Shown: positions 53,668 through 63,172, counted from the stretch's first letter. The stretch: DNA of 64,000 bases from Nitrospinaceae bacterium (GCA_028278405.1 JANQEK010000007.1:180048-244047); one strand, 5' to 3'. The notes: generated by a model not told the origin, from the letters alone. Numbers and translations are program-made.

Positions 53668-55083
53668 TCAATGATAGGAGTGGTGCAGGTTTTTAAAGGA
53701 TTGCAGAAACAGCAGGGACAATAATACCAGAAAGGCGTATGCGCCGATCCATTGAAAAAAAGCGGTGGTCTCGACAATGCTGAACAGGGTCAGGAAAAAC
53801 ACCGCGCCGACGTTGCCGTAGGCGCCGGCTACTCCCGCCAGTTTTCCGGTGAGGTCTTTACGGATCAGCGGTACTATGGCGAAGCAGGCACCGTTACCTG
53901 CCTGGATCAGTACTGAACAGAGTACTGCCAGCCCGATGGCCAGCCATAGCGGCCAGTGGGATGTGATTTCGCCCATGAGTCCATAACAGACGGCCGAGCC
54001 GAGCACCAGAACGAACATGACCGGTCGTCTTCCCAGTTTGTCGGACAACCACCCGCCACCGGGCCGTGTGACCAGATTGAACAGTGCGAAACTGGATGCC
54101 AAAACACCCGCTGTGGTGACGCTCAATTGAAAAGTGTTTTCCAGAAATTCCGGAAACATGGAAACCACCGCCAGTTCGGAACCGAAAGTGAGCGCATACA
54201 CAAGGCTGAGAATGACGATTTGGCTGAATTCATATTTTTTTTCTCCGGGAATGCCGTTGGTGATGCGGGGCAGGTTGATCTTGATGCAGCGGAGGGCGTT
54301 TAAAATAAAAATCCCCACGACTCCGGCCAGTAGAACCGCCTCCATCCAAGCACCTCCGGGAAAGGCGGGGGACGCTGCGAGTTTCCAGATCAGTAAACCA
54401 ATGGCCGCATAAAGAGGGACCATTAAAAGAATCTGCAGGATCAAATCCTTCCTGGATGTCACTTCTATGGCATTTTCCAGCCCTACAGGGAAATCCTTGG
54501 CACGTCCCGGAACCTCGCTTGCCCAGCGGTGGTACACACCAGCCCAGACCAGGCACAGGAAGCCGGAAAAAGCCGTCGCCACACGCCAACCCAACTCCGG
54601 CGAGAACAAGGCTGCAATCGGAGGCAGAGTAAACAACGCTGCGGCGGCTCCAAAATTACCCCAACCCGCATAGATGCCCTGAGCCGTTCCCATTTTGCCC
54701 GGGGGGAACCACTCGGCGATCATTTTGATGCCGACGACAAATCCGGCTCCAGCACAGCCCATGAGCAGACGGGAAATCAGGAATTCTTCAAAGCTGGTCG
54801 CAAGGGAAAAATAGAGGGAAACGGCACCGGTAAAGACCAGTAGGCCGGTGAAGACCTGCTTGGGACCGGAACGGTCGACCAGGGAACCGATCACGATGCG
54901 CGCCGGTATGGTCAACGCCACGTTGCAGATCATCAACAGTTTAACTTGGTCGGAGGTCAACCCCGCCACCGCCTGCAAGGTGGTGTTAAACGGCGCCATG
55001 TTGAACCAGGATACAAAGGTCAGGAAAAAAGCGATCCAAGTCAAATGCAGGATCGCTTGTTGATCCCGGTTGAATTCGAACAT
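53668..55083 (-). CDS. NarK-type nitrate/nitrite MFS transporter
   Basis: A 471-aa twelve-helix major facilitator. Features of the NNP (NarK) branch: HLTWIAFFLTFVSWFNMAPF at helix 1, PARIVIGSLVDRSGPKQVFTG with the conserved Arg, GAGFVVGIKMIAEWFPPGKMGTAQGIYAGWGNFGAAAA containing the nitrate signature GxxxGxGNxG-like stretch, and VTRPGGGWLSDKLGRRP in the second half, then AGVAGAYGNVGAVFFL. It would exchange or import nitrate and nitrite. In an organism with many cytochromes this fits a nitrite-oxidising or assimilating metabolism. It leads ychF by 21 bp on the same strand. Confidence 0.88.
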   Translation of the reverse strand: MFEFNRDQQAILHLTWIAFFLTFVSWFNMAPFNTTLQAVAGLTSDQVKLLMICNVALTIPARIVIGSLVDRSGPKQVFTGLLVFTGAVSLYFSLATSFEEFLISRLLMGCAGAGFVVGIKMIAEWFPPGKMGTAQGIYAGWGNFGAAAALFTLPPIAALFSPELGWRVATAFSGFLCLVWAGVYHRWASEVPGRAKDFPVGLENAIEVTSRKDLILQILLMVPLYAAIGLLIWKLAASPAFPGGAWMEAVLLAGVVGIFILNALRCIKINLPRITNGIPGEKKYEFSQIVILSLVYALTFGSELAVVSMFPEFLENTFQLSVTTAGVLASSFALFNLVTRPGGGWLSDKLGRRPVMFVLVLGSAVCYGLMGEITSHWPLWLAIGLAVLCSVLIQAGNGACFAIVPLIRKDLTGKLAGVAGAYGNVGAVFFLTLFSIVETTAFFQWIGAYAFLVLLSLLFLQSFKNLHHSYH

Positions 55084-55105
55084 TTACTGATGAACTTCGG
55101 CGCGC

Positions 55106-55420
55106 TTAAAGAGAAGGATCGTTCGACATGATCGAATGATTTCGAACCACACCGTTGTCGTCAAACTCTACGATCAGGCTCTTGGAGACGCCATCCCCTA
55201 TGACCTGATATTTGCTTTGTTCATAAACCCAGATCGGATGGCTGTTCTGGACACCGACTTTGAACGGTTGTCCAAATGTAAGAGCAATGTCTTCCCGTGT
55301 GGTCAGACCGTTCTTGATGGATTCGACCTGTCCGATATCAAATTCCTTACCGACAGTTCCGCATCCCAGGGTCATGGAAAAACAAAGGAGCAGGGCTCCG
55401 AGGATCAAAAATGGTCTCAT
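55106..55420 (-). CDS. SmpA/OmlA (BamE-like) small lipoprotein
   Basis: A 104-aa outer-membrane lipoprotein candidate. The signal ends in FSMTLGC, a clear lipobox. The body has the BamE fold pattern: GQVESIKNGLTTREDIALTFGQPFK, then WVYEQSKYQVIGDGVSKSLIVEFDDNGVVRNHSI. BamE helps the beta-barrel assembly machine; many short BamE-like proteins have other or unknown roles, so I leave the symbol empty. GGAGA precedes the ATG. It lies 22 bp upstream of the narK-like gene on the same strand. Confidence 0.82.
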   Translation of the reverse strand: MRPFLILGALLLCFSMTLGCGTVGKEFDIGQVESIKNGLTTREDIALTFGQPFKVGVQNSHPIWVYEQSKYQVIGDGVSKSLIVEFDDNGVVRNHSIMSNDPSL

Positions 55421-55596
55421 GATTGAGTCTCCTAATGTTTGACCGGTTGCCTCATCCAGTGGGGGACAGGCAATGAATTAATCAGAAATTCGGATTCTTC
55501 AAGGGCTCTTAAAATCCTGTGAGTACCCGGATTCTAACACGGGAACGGCTAACTCCAAAACTCAAGTTGTCCAAAGAAAAGAACTTTTTAGTGGAG

Positions 55597-57135
55597 TCAG
55601 GTATTGATGGTGTATTTTTCCTGGTGCAATTTTGGGTTGACCTTGACGTTAACCTCGATATTGTAAGATTTTTCAATATCGTCCAGATAAGAGGTCTCCT
55701 CTTCAAAAAGAAGATCATACACCGGCGCAGGTACTTCGATGGTGATATTTTTCTGGGTCAGGTTGTTGGTGACCAGCCTCTGCAGGGTCCGGATAATCTC
55801 GTAGCATATCGTGGTGGGAGATTTGATATGGCCTTTACCCTCACAATAGGGGCATGGATCGCACAGGGTCTGACTCAGACTGCCGCGAACGCGTTTGCGG
55901 GTCATTTCGACAAGTCCCAGTTCCGAAATTTTCAGGATATTGGTTCGGGAGCGGTCGAATTTCAACTCCTGAGTTAAAGAATTCCATACGATTTCCTTGC
56001 TTTCTTCTTTAGCCATGTCGATAAAGTCAACAATGATGATGCCCCCGATATTTCTGAGACGTAACTGGTAAACGATTTCCTTGACCGCTTCAAGATTCGT
56101 TTTAAGGATGGTTTCTTCCGGATCGGTATGCCCGACAAATTTTCCGGTGTTGACGTCAATGGCGACCAGAGCTTCAGTTTGATCGATTGTGATAAAACCC
56201 CCGGATTTGAGCCATATCTTCCGTCCCAGGGCCCGATTGATTTCGATCTCGATACCGTAATAGTCGTAAATAGGAACCGGTTCTTTATAAAGTTCGATTT
56301 TGTCCACCAGATGCGGGAGATAGCTGGAGCAGAACTCGATACATTTTTCGTAATCCACCTTGGAGTCAATGACCAGCCTTGCTACGTCTTCGTTGAAAAG
56401 ATCACGGATGGACCGGAAAATCAGATTCAGATCCTCATACAGCAGGCAGGGAGCTGATTGGCTATCGGACCGCCCCTTCAGGTTATCCCACAATTTATGA
56501 AGGAAGTTGACATCGGGCAGAAAGTCGTCCTTTTGACGGCCTAAGCCTGCCGTGCGGACAATATAGCCTTCATCGGGACGCCCGATTTCGGTGACCAGGT
56601 TTTTCAGACGGCTTTTCTCTTCCTCGTCTTCAATCCTCCGGGATACGCTGACCTGGTTGATCGTGGGCATATAAACAATATGACGGCCTGCCAGGGTAAT
56701 GAAGGAGGTGATCCGTGCTCCTTTCGTTCCCAGAGGGTTCTTGGCGATCTGGACAACGATTTCCTGCCCCTCCTTGAGCAGGTCCTGGATTGGAATGCCC
56801 TGACCCGTACGGGAAGACTTCCCTTCTTCCTCTGAAGCCCCTTCATTCTCCGCTCCCAACTCCATATCCTCGGAATCGTCTTCATCGTTTTCAAACTCGA
56901 TCAAGTCGATGACGTCGATATCTCCCACATACAAAAACCCCGCTTTCTCGAGGCCGATATCGACAAATGCCACCTGCATTCCCGGCAGGATTTTGGTCAC
57001 GATGCCCTTGTAAATGTTCCCGACAATCCCTTTCTTGGTCTTGTGCTCAATGAAGATTTCGGCCAGTTGATTATTTTCAACCAGAGCGACCCGGATTTCT
57101 CGAGGATTGGAATTGATAATAATTTCAGAAGCCAT
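55597..57135 (-). CDS. rng: Ribonuclease E/G family endoribonuclease
   Basis: A 512-aa RNase G-type endonuclease that starts mRNA decay and trims rRNA. The N-terminal S1 domain (about 35-130) carries an acidic insertion (ENDEDDSEDMELGAENEGASEEEG, about 80-105), which is uncommon. Then the catalytic core: GRHIVYMPTINQVSVSRRI, EGYIVRTAGLG, the DNase I-like LVAIDVNTGKFVG and IIVDFIDMAKEE with the metal aspartates, and the zinc-link CDPCPYCEG. The C-terminal small domain ends as in RNase G, with no long unstructured scaffold of RNase E. The terminal two-thirds are well conserved. Upstream is rodA. Confidence 0.93.
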   Translation of the reverse strand: MASEIIINSNPREIRVALVENNQLAEIFIEHKTKKGIVGNIYKGIVTKILPGMQVAFVDIGLEKAGFLYVGDIDVIDLIEFENDEDDSEDMELGAENEGASEEEGKSSRTGQGIPIQDLLKEGQEIVVQIAKNPLGTKGARITSFITLAGRHIVYMPTINQVSVSRRIEDEEEKSRLKNLVTEIGRPDEGYIVRTAGLGRQKDDFLPDVNFLHKLWDNLKGRSDSQSAPCLLYEDLNLIFRSIRDLFNEDVARLVIDSKVDYEKCIEFCSSYLPHLVDKIELYKEPVPIYDYYGIEIEINRALGRKIWLKSGGFITIDQTEALVAIDVNTGKFVGHTDPEETILKTNLEAVKEIVYQLRLRNIGGIIIVDFIDMAKEESKEIVWNSLTQELKFDRSRTNILKISELGLVEMTRKRVRGSLSQTLCDPCPYCEGKGHIKSPTTICYEIIRTLQRLVTNNLTQKNITIEVPAPVYDLLFEEETSYLDDIEKSYNIEVNVKVNPKLHQEKYTINT

Positions 57136-57258
57136 GGTTCTTAAGATGCTGAAAATTAGATTGTTGTGCTTATATGGATGGGCAGATTATAGCACGGCTG
57201 GAGATTTCCCGGGGCAAAAATAGAGCATAGAATTGTAATAGGGATTACCCTTTTTGGG

Positions 57259-58359
57259 CTAGTGGACAGTGCGCCGCATCTCGATATTCATCAGCAATCC
57301 CAGTGCGAAAAAGTTGGTGATCAGGGACGATCCTCCATAACTGAGAAGGGGCAGGGGAAGCCCTGTTACGGGAAAGACTCCAATGGTCATTCCAATATTG
57401 AAGATAATGTAAAAACTCATGGAGGCGACAATCCCCAAAGACACAAAAAGCCCAAACCGGTCTGCCGCTCGAAATGCGATATTCAATCCCTTTAAAATCA
57501 GAATCAGGTACAGAGTTAACAGGACGATTACGCCGATAAACCCCAACTCCTCGGCAAACACCGAGAAAATGAAATCGGTATGTTTCTCGGGAAGAAAATT
57601 GAGCCGGCTCTGGGTTCCCGCCATCAATCCCTTTCCCCAGAACCCTCCGGAGCCAACCGCGATTTTGGATTGAATGGTGTGATACCCGGTTTTCAAGGGG
57701 TCGAGTTCCGGGTTGAACAGGGTCAGTATCCGGGTTTTCTGATAACCCTTGAGAAAAAACCAGCCGAAGGGAGCCAGGATGACTCCGGTTCCGATCAGTC
57801 TCCAAAGGGTTTTTGGGTTCAGTTCAATAGCGACCACAAAAACAAAAAAGATGAAAACAATGATCAGTGCGGTTCCCAAGTCCGGTTGCATGTAAATCAA
57901 CCCGCCGAGCAGCCCGGTCAAAAGCGCAGGTATGATGAGGTCCGGCAAGTCATACTGTCCGCTCGGTTTACCGGGCTCAAAATATTTGGCTAACACCAAT
58001 ATGAGGGCAAACTTGGCAAATTCAGAAACCTGCAGGGACCAGGGGCCGAGATGAATCCACCGCCGGGCGCCGGAACTGACGGTTCCGAAGACGAGTACAT
58101 AGATCAAAGACAAGACCGTGAGAATAAAAATGGGGTAGGCGTAACGGCTGAGAATCCGGTAGTCCATGAAAAGGGCAAAAAGCATTGCCCCTAATCCCCC
58201 CAGGACCCAGTAGATCTGCTTGATGTAAAGACTCCTGTAAAATTCTTCCGGCCGGGCGTGGTTGGCACTGTAAATAATAACCACCCCAATCACTGCCAGG
58301 AAAAGAATCAGCAGGAAATACCACCAATTGAATTGCGTAAACAGCCTTCGATCCAACAT
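57259..58359 (-). CDS. rodA: Rod-shape SEDS glycosyltransferase RodA
   Basis: A 366-aa SEDS-family peptidoglycan polymerase with about ten membrane helices, part of the elongasome with PBP2. Marks: GGLGAMLFALFMDYRILSRYAYPIF, ARRWIHLGPWSLQVSEFAKFALILVLAKYF, LTGLLGGLIYMQPDLGTALIIVFIF (with the catalytic-region Asp), KGLMAGTQSRLNFLPEKHTDFIFSVFAEELGF, and VTGLPLPLLSYGGSSLITNFFALGLLMNI. These fit RodA more than FtsW by length and the KHTDFI motif. It indicates a rod- or spiral-shaped cell. 124 bp separate it from rng; the AT-rich region at 58360-59152 lies upstream. Confidence 0.95.
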   Translation of the reverse strand: MLDRRLFTQFNWWYFLLILFLAVIGVVIIYSANHARPEEFYRSLYIKQIYWVLGGLGAMLFALFMDYRILSRYAYPIFILTVLSLIYVLVFGTVSSGARRWIHLGPWSLQVSEFAKFALILVLAKYFEPGKPSGQYDLPDLIIPALLTGLLGGLIYMQPDLGTALIIVFIFFVFVVAIELNPKTLWRLIGTGVILAPFGWFFLKGYQKTRILTLFNPELDPLKTGYHTIQSKIAVGSGGFWGKGLMAGTQSRLNFLPEKHTDFIFSVFAEELGFIGVIVLLTLYLILILKGLNIAFRAADRFGLFVSLGIVASMSFYIIFNIGMTIGVFPVTGLPLPLLSYGGSSLITNFFALGLLMNIEMRRTVH

Positions 58360-59152
58360 ATCAATTAGTTATAGTAACACAAGTTCTCAGTGAGCTCGGC
58401 ATGTAGGAGGGTTTTGAAAGTTTGCATAAAATCTAATCGCTTAACACGACGGCTTTATTTTGTAGTTGTTTGAAGAACTTCTTTCAAAGTTTCTCACAGT
58501 TTTTGCACAAAATTTGTGGAAAGCAGGGAACTAATTTTTTGGGATTTTTACAAACCGCCCTTTGCCAGGCCTTGATGCAGTGCTTGCCAACAGATAGCCT
58601 GAAAATTAAATGAGAAATCGATGCAAAGTCTAAGATCTTCCCATTATTAGAGTGATTAAGACAGCCGGATTTTTGCTTGGGTGGCATACCCTTTCTCATA
58701 GGGGGTTTTTCATATGTCAAAATTTTGATCCCAAATATAGAGCATCAAACCTAAGCATGCGGAGTTTACATTTTTAAAGTGAAGAGATAATTGCTGGTGT
58801 AGCTGAAATAATAGTAAAAATTGATCGCCAAAATTTTGTTACCAATCTCAGCCTATTTTTCTGCAAAGAAAATGTGATCATTAAAAAATTACCGTTCAAT
58901 TGTGGAAAACTTTGAAAAATAGTAGAGTTACGCAAATTCTCATCGGAGGGAAAAATCTGGCCCTATAAGCATCTATTTTTATTAGAGTTGTATGGATTTT
59001 ATTACGTGCCGGACAGATTCAGCCTAAAAATAGTGCATTGCCTCACTTTCCTCAGTATGATTTTTCCCACATTTTTTCCACAAGAGATTGGGGTAAAATT
59101 CGCGTGCCCTTTTTTAGGATAAATATCAGTTTCATACCGTATTTGTTTTAAT
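58360..59152. other. AT-rich non-coding region with DnaA-box-like 9-mers (origin candidate)
   Basis: About 790 bp with no convincing gene, clearly richer in A and T than its surroundings. It contains TGTGGAAAG (58515-58523), TGTGGAAAA (58901-58909), TTTCCCACA (59063-59071) and TTTTCCACA (59074-59082), near matches to the DnaA box TTATCCACA in both orientations, plus weaker TTTCTCACA (58490-58498) and TTTTGCACA (58501-58509). Such clustering in a long AT-rich gap is typical of chromosome origins, but neither dnaA nor another origin-linked gene is in the window. It also holds the control regions of rodA. A 78-residue minus-strand frame at 58484-58720 looks spurious. Confidence 0.45.
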
Positions 59153-60091
59153 TTAGCGATTTTCAACAGTTTTCGGATCGGGGGCAGACATAAGTAGAGT
59201 CTCCATGTCTGGAGGAAGTGGGCTTTCAAGTTGCATCGGTTTCCCGGTTATTGGATGGGTCAACTCAAGCCGATGTGCATGCAGAGCCTGCCTCGCAATT
59301 TGGGGCAGCTTGGGTCCCAGCGTTCCCCCATACAAACGATCCCCTAAAATGGGATGGCCGATGGATGCCAGATGTACGCGGATTTGATGAGTGCGTCCCG
59401 TTTTCGGGAACAGCCGCAGGTATGTGAAGCCGTCCAACTGACGGATCACTTCAAATCGCGTTTGCGCTTCCCTTCCAGTTGAGGTGTGAGTAGACATTTT
59501 TTTGCGGTGCGTTTTGTGCCGGCCGATGGGCACGTCGATGGTTCCTGTTTTGGATTCGAGAGTTCCCTTGGCAAGCGCCAGATAGACTTTATGGATATCT
59601 CGTTCTTTGAACTGACGGGTCAGCGATTGCATGGAGGCCTCGGTCTTGGCGGCAACGATCAAACCGGAGGTATCCTTATCGAGTCGGTGTACAATCCCCG
59701 GCCGTTCCACTCCTCCAATGCCTGCCAGATCCTGGCAGTGATGCAGCAACGCGTTGACCAGTGTACCGCCGGAATGGCCGGGAGCCGGATGCACGACCAT
59801 GCCGGGGGGTTTGTCGATGACGATCAGGCTCGCGTCCTCGTACACAATGTTTATTGAGATCGGTTCCGGCTTGACTTCCAATGGCTCCGGGTCGGGCACT
59901 TCGACTTCCACCCGGTCGCTTTCTTTCAACTTGTAATGGGCTTTAGCGGGTGAATCGTTGACCGTGACGCGTCCCGCTTCGATCAGTTTCTTGATGTAGG
60001 ATCGGGTAATATCGGTCTGAACCTCAGTCAGGAAAATATCCAGGCGCTTCTTTCCACAGGCGGGATCGATGTCGTATTCGAATCGTTGCAT
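59153..60091 (-). CDS. Pseudouridine synthase of the RluD family
   Basis: A 312-aa rRNA/tRNA-modifying enzyme. I start at the ATG at 60091 (MQRFEYDIDPACGKKRLDIFL); the frame extends to 60223 inside moaB but without family similarity. An S4 RNA-binding domain (about 14-75) precedes the pseudouridine synthase core: DKPPGMVVHPAPGHSGGTLVNALLHH, then RPGIVHRLDKDTSGLIVAAKT with the catalytic Asp in HRLDKDTSG, then RLFPKTGRTHQIRVHLASIGHPILGDRLYGG. It most likely modifies 23S rRNA uridines (RluD positions). It lies 44 bp after moaB. The specific substrate is by family. Confidence 0.93.
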   Translation of the reverse strand: MQRFEYDIDPACGKKRLDIFLTEVQTDITRSYIKKLIEAGRVTVNDSPAKAHYKLKESDRVEVEVPDPEPLEVKPEPISINIVYEDASLIVIDKPPGMVVHPAPGHSGGTLVNALLHHCQDLAGIGGVERPGIVHRLDKDTSGLIVAAKTEASMQSLTRQFKERDIHKVYLALAKGTLESKTGTIDVPIGRHKTHRKKMSTHTSTGREAQTRFEVIRQLDGFTYLRLFPKTGRTHQIRVHLASIGHPILGDRLYGGTLGPKLPQIARQALHAHRLELTHPITGKPMQLESPLPPDMETLLMSAPDPKTVENR

Positions 60092-60135
60092 GATTAAAGA
60101 ATCTGTAGGCTGTCGCCGGCCTCGCGTTATGCCGA

Positions 60136-60654
60136 CTATTTTTCCAGCAGACGCGGCATCAGTTCCACCAGGTTGCACGGCGGGTGGTTGCTGTTGAGCT
60201 GATGCACAAGGATGCCGTCCCACGCGTCTTTACACGCACCCGTAGAGCCGGGTAGGGCAAACATAAAAGTACCGTTAGCCACACCGCCGGTGGCGCGTGA
60301 TTGCATCGTCGAGGTTTTGATATTTTGATAACTCAGCCAACGGAACAGCTCTCCGAAACCGGGAATCGATTTTTCATACAATCCCTCAAAAGCCTCCGGA
60401 GTGACATCCCGTCCGGTGACACCCGTGCCGCCGGTGGCGATGACGACATCGACGTTGGGATCGGCAATCCATTTTTTGAGGGTCGTCTGAATAATGGGGA
60501 TTTCGTCCTTAACAATTTTTTTGTCGACCACGTTATGACCTGCCGACTTGGCACGGTCCACCAGGGTATTCCCAGATTTATCGTCTTTTTCTGTGCGCGT
60601 GTCCGACACCGTCATGATGGCGATGTTCACGCTTTTGCCTACTTTTGCGTCCAT
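60136..60654 (-). CDS. moaB: Molybdopterin adenylyltransferase / MoaB-MogA family protein
   Basis: A 172-aa protein of the MoaB/MogA family, which acts in molybdopterin activation. Marks: [70 protein letters not shown] and [30 protein letters not shown]. The last segment, and the single-domain length, match MoaB. Molybdenum cofactor made this way would supply the MsrP protein at 13788. It is upstream of the RluD-family gene on the minus strand, divergent from the SDR at 60766. Confidence 0.93.
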   Translation of the reverse strand: MDAKVGKSVNIAIMTVSDTRTEKDDKSGNTLVDRAKSAGHNVVDKKIVKDEIPIIQTTLKKWIADPNVDVVIATGGTGVTGRDVTPEAFEGLYEKSIPGFGELFRWLSYQNIKTSTMQSRATGGVANGTFMFALPGSTGACKDAWDGILVHQLNSNHPPCNLVELMPRLLEK

Positions 60655-60708
60655 TCAATTCACTCCAAAAAAGGGTTCGCCCGCATAGTATCAATCCTTT
60701 TGGTCAAC

Positions 60709-60738
60709 TTTCAAATCATTTGTACGATGTGATATAAG
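60709..60738 (+). promoter_or_regulatory. Candidate promoter of the SDR gene
   Basis: TTTCAA (60709-60714), 18-nt spacer, TATAAG (60733-60738), 28 nt before the ATG at 60766. A GGAG ribosome site lies in between. Confidence 0.4.
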
Positions 60739-60765
60739 AGAAGTCCTGTAAAAAAGGAGAAATAC

Positions 60766-61485
60766 ATGCCCACAGCAATCATTACCGGTGCCGCAGTCCG
60801 TCTCGGCAAAGCCCTGGCCTGCCATTTGGCGGACCGGGGATGGAACCTGGCCTTGAGCCATAACAGCTCCGATCCGGCGGAAGTGATTGTTTATGCCGAA
60901 AAAGCGGGGGTTTTGTGCAAAACCTATCCCGGCGACCTCTCGGACGTGGGTTTTGCGGAGGGGCTGGTGGCGCAGGCCGTGTCAGAATTTTCTGACATTG
61001 CGTTGCTCGTCAATTGTGCCGCCAACTTCATCCAGGAAAATGTCGAGCATACGTCTACAAAAACACTGGTCGACACGATGCACCTCAACCTCATGGCTCC
61101 CTATCTCCTCATGCGCGATTACAAACAAAAGATAGGGCGGGGGATGATCGTCAACATCCTCGACGAGCGCATCACCAAAAACATTCCAACCTTCGCTGCT
61201 TACTCGGTGAGCAAAGTAGCGCTGGAGCATGCGACGAAACTGGCAGCGGTGGAATGGGGAGAGACTGTACGCGTCAATGCCATCGCACCGGGATTGATAC
61301 TTCCTCCTGCCGGAAAGGGGCAGGAGTATCTCGAAAAGAATAAGAAGAACGTGCCAACCCAAACGCATGGGGATGTTGCCGACCTCACCCGTGCGCTCGA
61401 CTACTTAATCGACAGTCCCTTCATCAACGGCGAAATCCTGTTTGTCGACGGCGGTTCCAGTAAGGACCGTTTAAGTCAGAATTAA
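60766..61485 (+). CDS. Short-chain dehydrogenase, pteridine-reductase/FolM-like
   Basis: A 239-aa NAD(P)-dependent SDR. Cofactor motif TGAAVRLGKALACHLADRG replaces the usual TGxxxGxG with TGAAVRLGKA, a trait of FolM and pteridine reductases (which carry an Arg for NADPH). The catalytic YSVSK (Tyr-xxx-Lys) lies at about 145-149, followed by VRVNAIAPGLI and a closing GEILFVDGG. It may reduce dihydromonapterin or dihydrofolate. A ThyX-like protein in this window would produce THF without DHF, so the link to folate is only suggestive. GGAG ribosome site upstream. Confidence 0.88.
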   Translation: MPTAIITGAAVRLGKALACHLADRGWNLALSHNSSDPAEVIVYAEKAGVLCKTYPGDLSDVGFAEGLVAQAVSEFSDIALLVNCAANFIQENVEHTSTKTLVDTMHLNLMAPYLLMRDYKQKIGRGMIVNILDERITKNIPTFAAYSVSKVALEHATKLAAVEWGETVRVNAIAPGLILPPAGKGQEYLEKNKKNVPTQTHGDVADLTRALDYLIDSPFINGEILFVDGGSSKDRLSQN

Positions 61486-61491
61486 TCTCCG

Positions 61492-63147
61492 CTAAAACCG
61501 GGCCTGGGTCAATGTGATATCCGCCTCGGACCAGGTTTTGTCGAAGCGGGATTTCACGCCCTGCGCTTCCTCTGTTTTGCCCTGGGCGGTCAGGCTTTGC
61601 CAGAGACCGAACAGGGACCAGCCGTTGTCGCGGTGGCGCTTGAGATCCTTGCGGAACATCGCTTCCGCTTCCGCCGCACGGCCGGCATCCAGAAGCATCG
61701 CCCCCAGAGACTGCCGCGCCGGGTAATACCAGGCGGGTGGTTCGTCGTAATTCAGTTTGTCTTCAATCGTCACTGCTTGCTGCAAATGCGACAGGGCGCC
61801 ATCCACCTGGCCCTGCTGAAAGGCCAACTCACCTGCCAGGACATGTTGCGCAATCGCCAGCAGGTCCGAGGTTTTGTTGATTTCCCATAGAGTGACTTTC
61901 TCCAGGGAAGAGTCGGAAGCCAACGCTTTCAGTTGTTCCCATTCCTGAGCCGCCTCGTTCGGTTCGCCCAACCCGATAAACGCCCAGCCCCGCGCATAGT
62001 GCCACACACCCCGTGGATAAACGAGGTCCTGGGCCGGTTCCGGATGACTCAAAATGTCCTCCCACTGGCCGAACCGGATCATCGCGTACAATGGCATCAC
62101 CTTGAAATGCTGCAGGGTGCCGTAACCGGGTGACCTCATTTTCTGTGTGTCCACAACCTCCGCCATACCAAATGCGGCGATAAGAGCTTTTTGACTTTGC
62201 CCGCTGTCGGCTGCAGCGATCCACAGGAAGTGCCTGTTGTGCGGCATGTACGCCAATGGATAAACGCCCTCAGGATTGGCGTGGGAACGGTAACTTTCAT
62301 CATTGGCGATGGCTTTTTCATTCACCGCTGCGGCGTCCGCGTACCTTCCGATGCGCATGTAGATGTGCGCAGGCATATGCAGGAGATGACCCGAATCCGG
62401 AGACAAGGCGCGCAGCCGGTCGGCGCTGGCTTCGGCCTGTTCCGGATGAGGTGACGCTTCCACGGCGTGAATGTGCAGATGGTTGGCGTTCAGGTTGTTA
62501 GGGTCCAGTTTCAAAGCGGCTTTAAGGGTGTCCAGAATTTCCGGAGTCCACGGTTTCGGCTGTCCGTTCTTATCCCAGTAATCCCAGGGATGTAGATCCA
62601 TCAAGGCTTCCGCCAGCAGGACCTGCGCGGTTGCTGATTTTGGAAACTGTTTTGCGACACCACGCATGGCGTCGGCATAAGCTTGGTCGAGGGAAGAACG
62701 GTTTGCCGTTGGCTTCGGACTGTAGCGCAGAGCCAGCGCTTCAATCAAACTCTTGTGGAGGGGGTTCGCTCCTTTGGAATGTTCGAGTGCTTTTTGCGAT
62801 AGTTGATAAGCGGTCGAGTTGTCTGCGGGGTCCATGGGCTTATTAATGTTGGGTCCTAATACCAGCGCTGCTCCCCAGTAACACATCGCGCATTTCGGAT
62901 CCAATGTCGCCGCATGCATATAGACTTTGTGTGCTTCCTGGTGGTTGAAGCCATAAGTCAACACCACACCGCGTTCGAATAGTTTCTGTACTTCCGGATT
63001 GTCGGAACGGATCGGTAGAAATGAATATGTTGAGGGATTCACCGATTTAACGGCAACTGGTGCGCTTGTCGTCGTTGCAGTCTTTTGAGTCGCGCAGGCG
63101 GATACAAGAAGGATCAGGACTAATAAAATTGATTTAGCGATCTTCAT
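61492..63147 (-). CDS. TPR-repeat lipoprotein, unknown
   Basis: A 551-aa exported protein with a lipoprotein signal (SILLVLILLVSAC), lipid on Cys18. The mature part is helical, with TPR-like repeats such as LFERGVVLTYGFNHQEAHKVYMHAATLDPKCAMCYWGAALVLG, TLKAALKLDPNNLNANHLHIHAVEASPHPEQAEASADRL and AEAEAMFRKDLKRHRDNGWSLFGLW. The part HIHAVEASPHPEQAE and HMPAHIYMRIGRYADAAAVNE is characteristic of a family of bacterial TPR proteins found in marine and soil genomes, with no assigned function. It lies 25 bp after queC on the same strand. Confidence 0.85.
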   Translation of the reverse strand: MKIAKSILLVLILLVSACATQKTATTTSAPVAVKSVNPSTYSFLPIRSDNPEVQKLFERGVVLTYGFNHQEAHKVYMHAATLDPKCAMCYWGAALVLGPNINKPMDPADNSTAYQLSQKALEHSKGANPLHKSLIEALALRYSPKPTANRSSLDQAYADAMRGVAKQFPKSATAQVLLAEALMDLHPWDYWDKNGQPKPWTPEILDTLKAALKLDPNNLNANHLHIHAVEASPHPEQAEASADRLRALSPDSGHLLHMPAHIYMRIGRYADAAAVNEKAIANDESYRSHANPEGVYPLAYMPHNRHFLWIAAADSGQSQKALIAAFGMAEVVDTQKMRSPGYGTLQHFKVMPLYAMIRFGQWEDILSHPEPAQDLVYPRGVWHYARGWAFIGLGEPNEAAQEWEQLKALASDSSLEKVTLWEINKTSDLLAIAQHVLAGELAFQQGQVDGALSHLQQAVTIEDKLNYDEPPAWYYPARQSLGAMLLDAGRAAEAEAMFRKDLKRHRDNGWSLFGLWQSLTAQGKTEEAQGVKSRFDKTWSEADITLTQARF

Positions 63148-63172
63148 TTTGAGCCTCTAGTTGAATTGCAAG

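Noticed and set aside
58484..58720. 78-codon minus-strand frame in the AT-rich gap
   Set aside because: No ribosome site; it runs through DnaA-box-like sequence and has no family look. Cysteines in it seem accidental.
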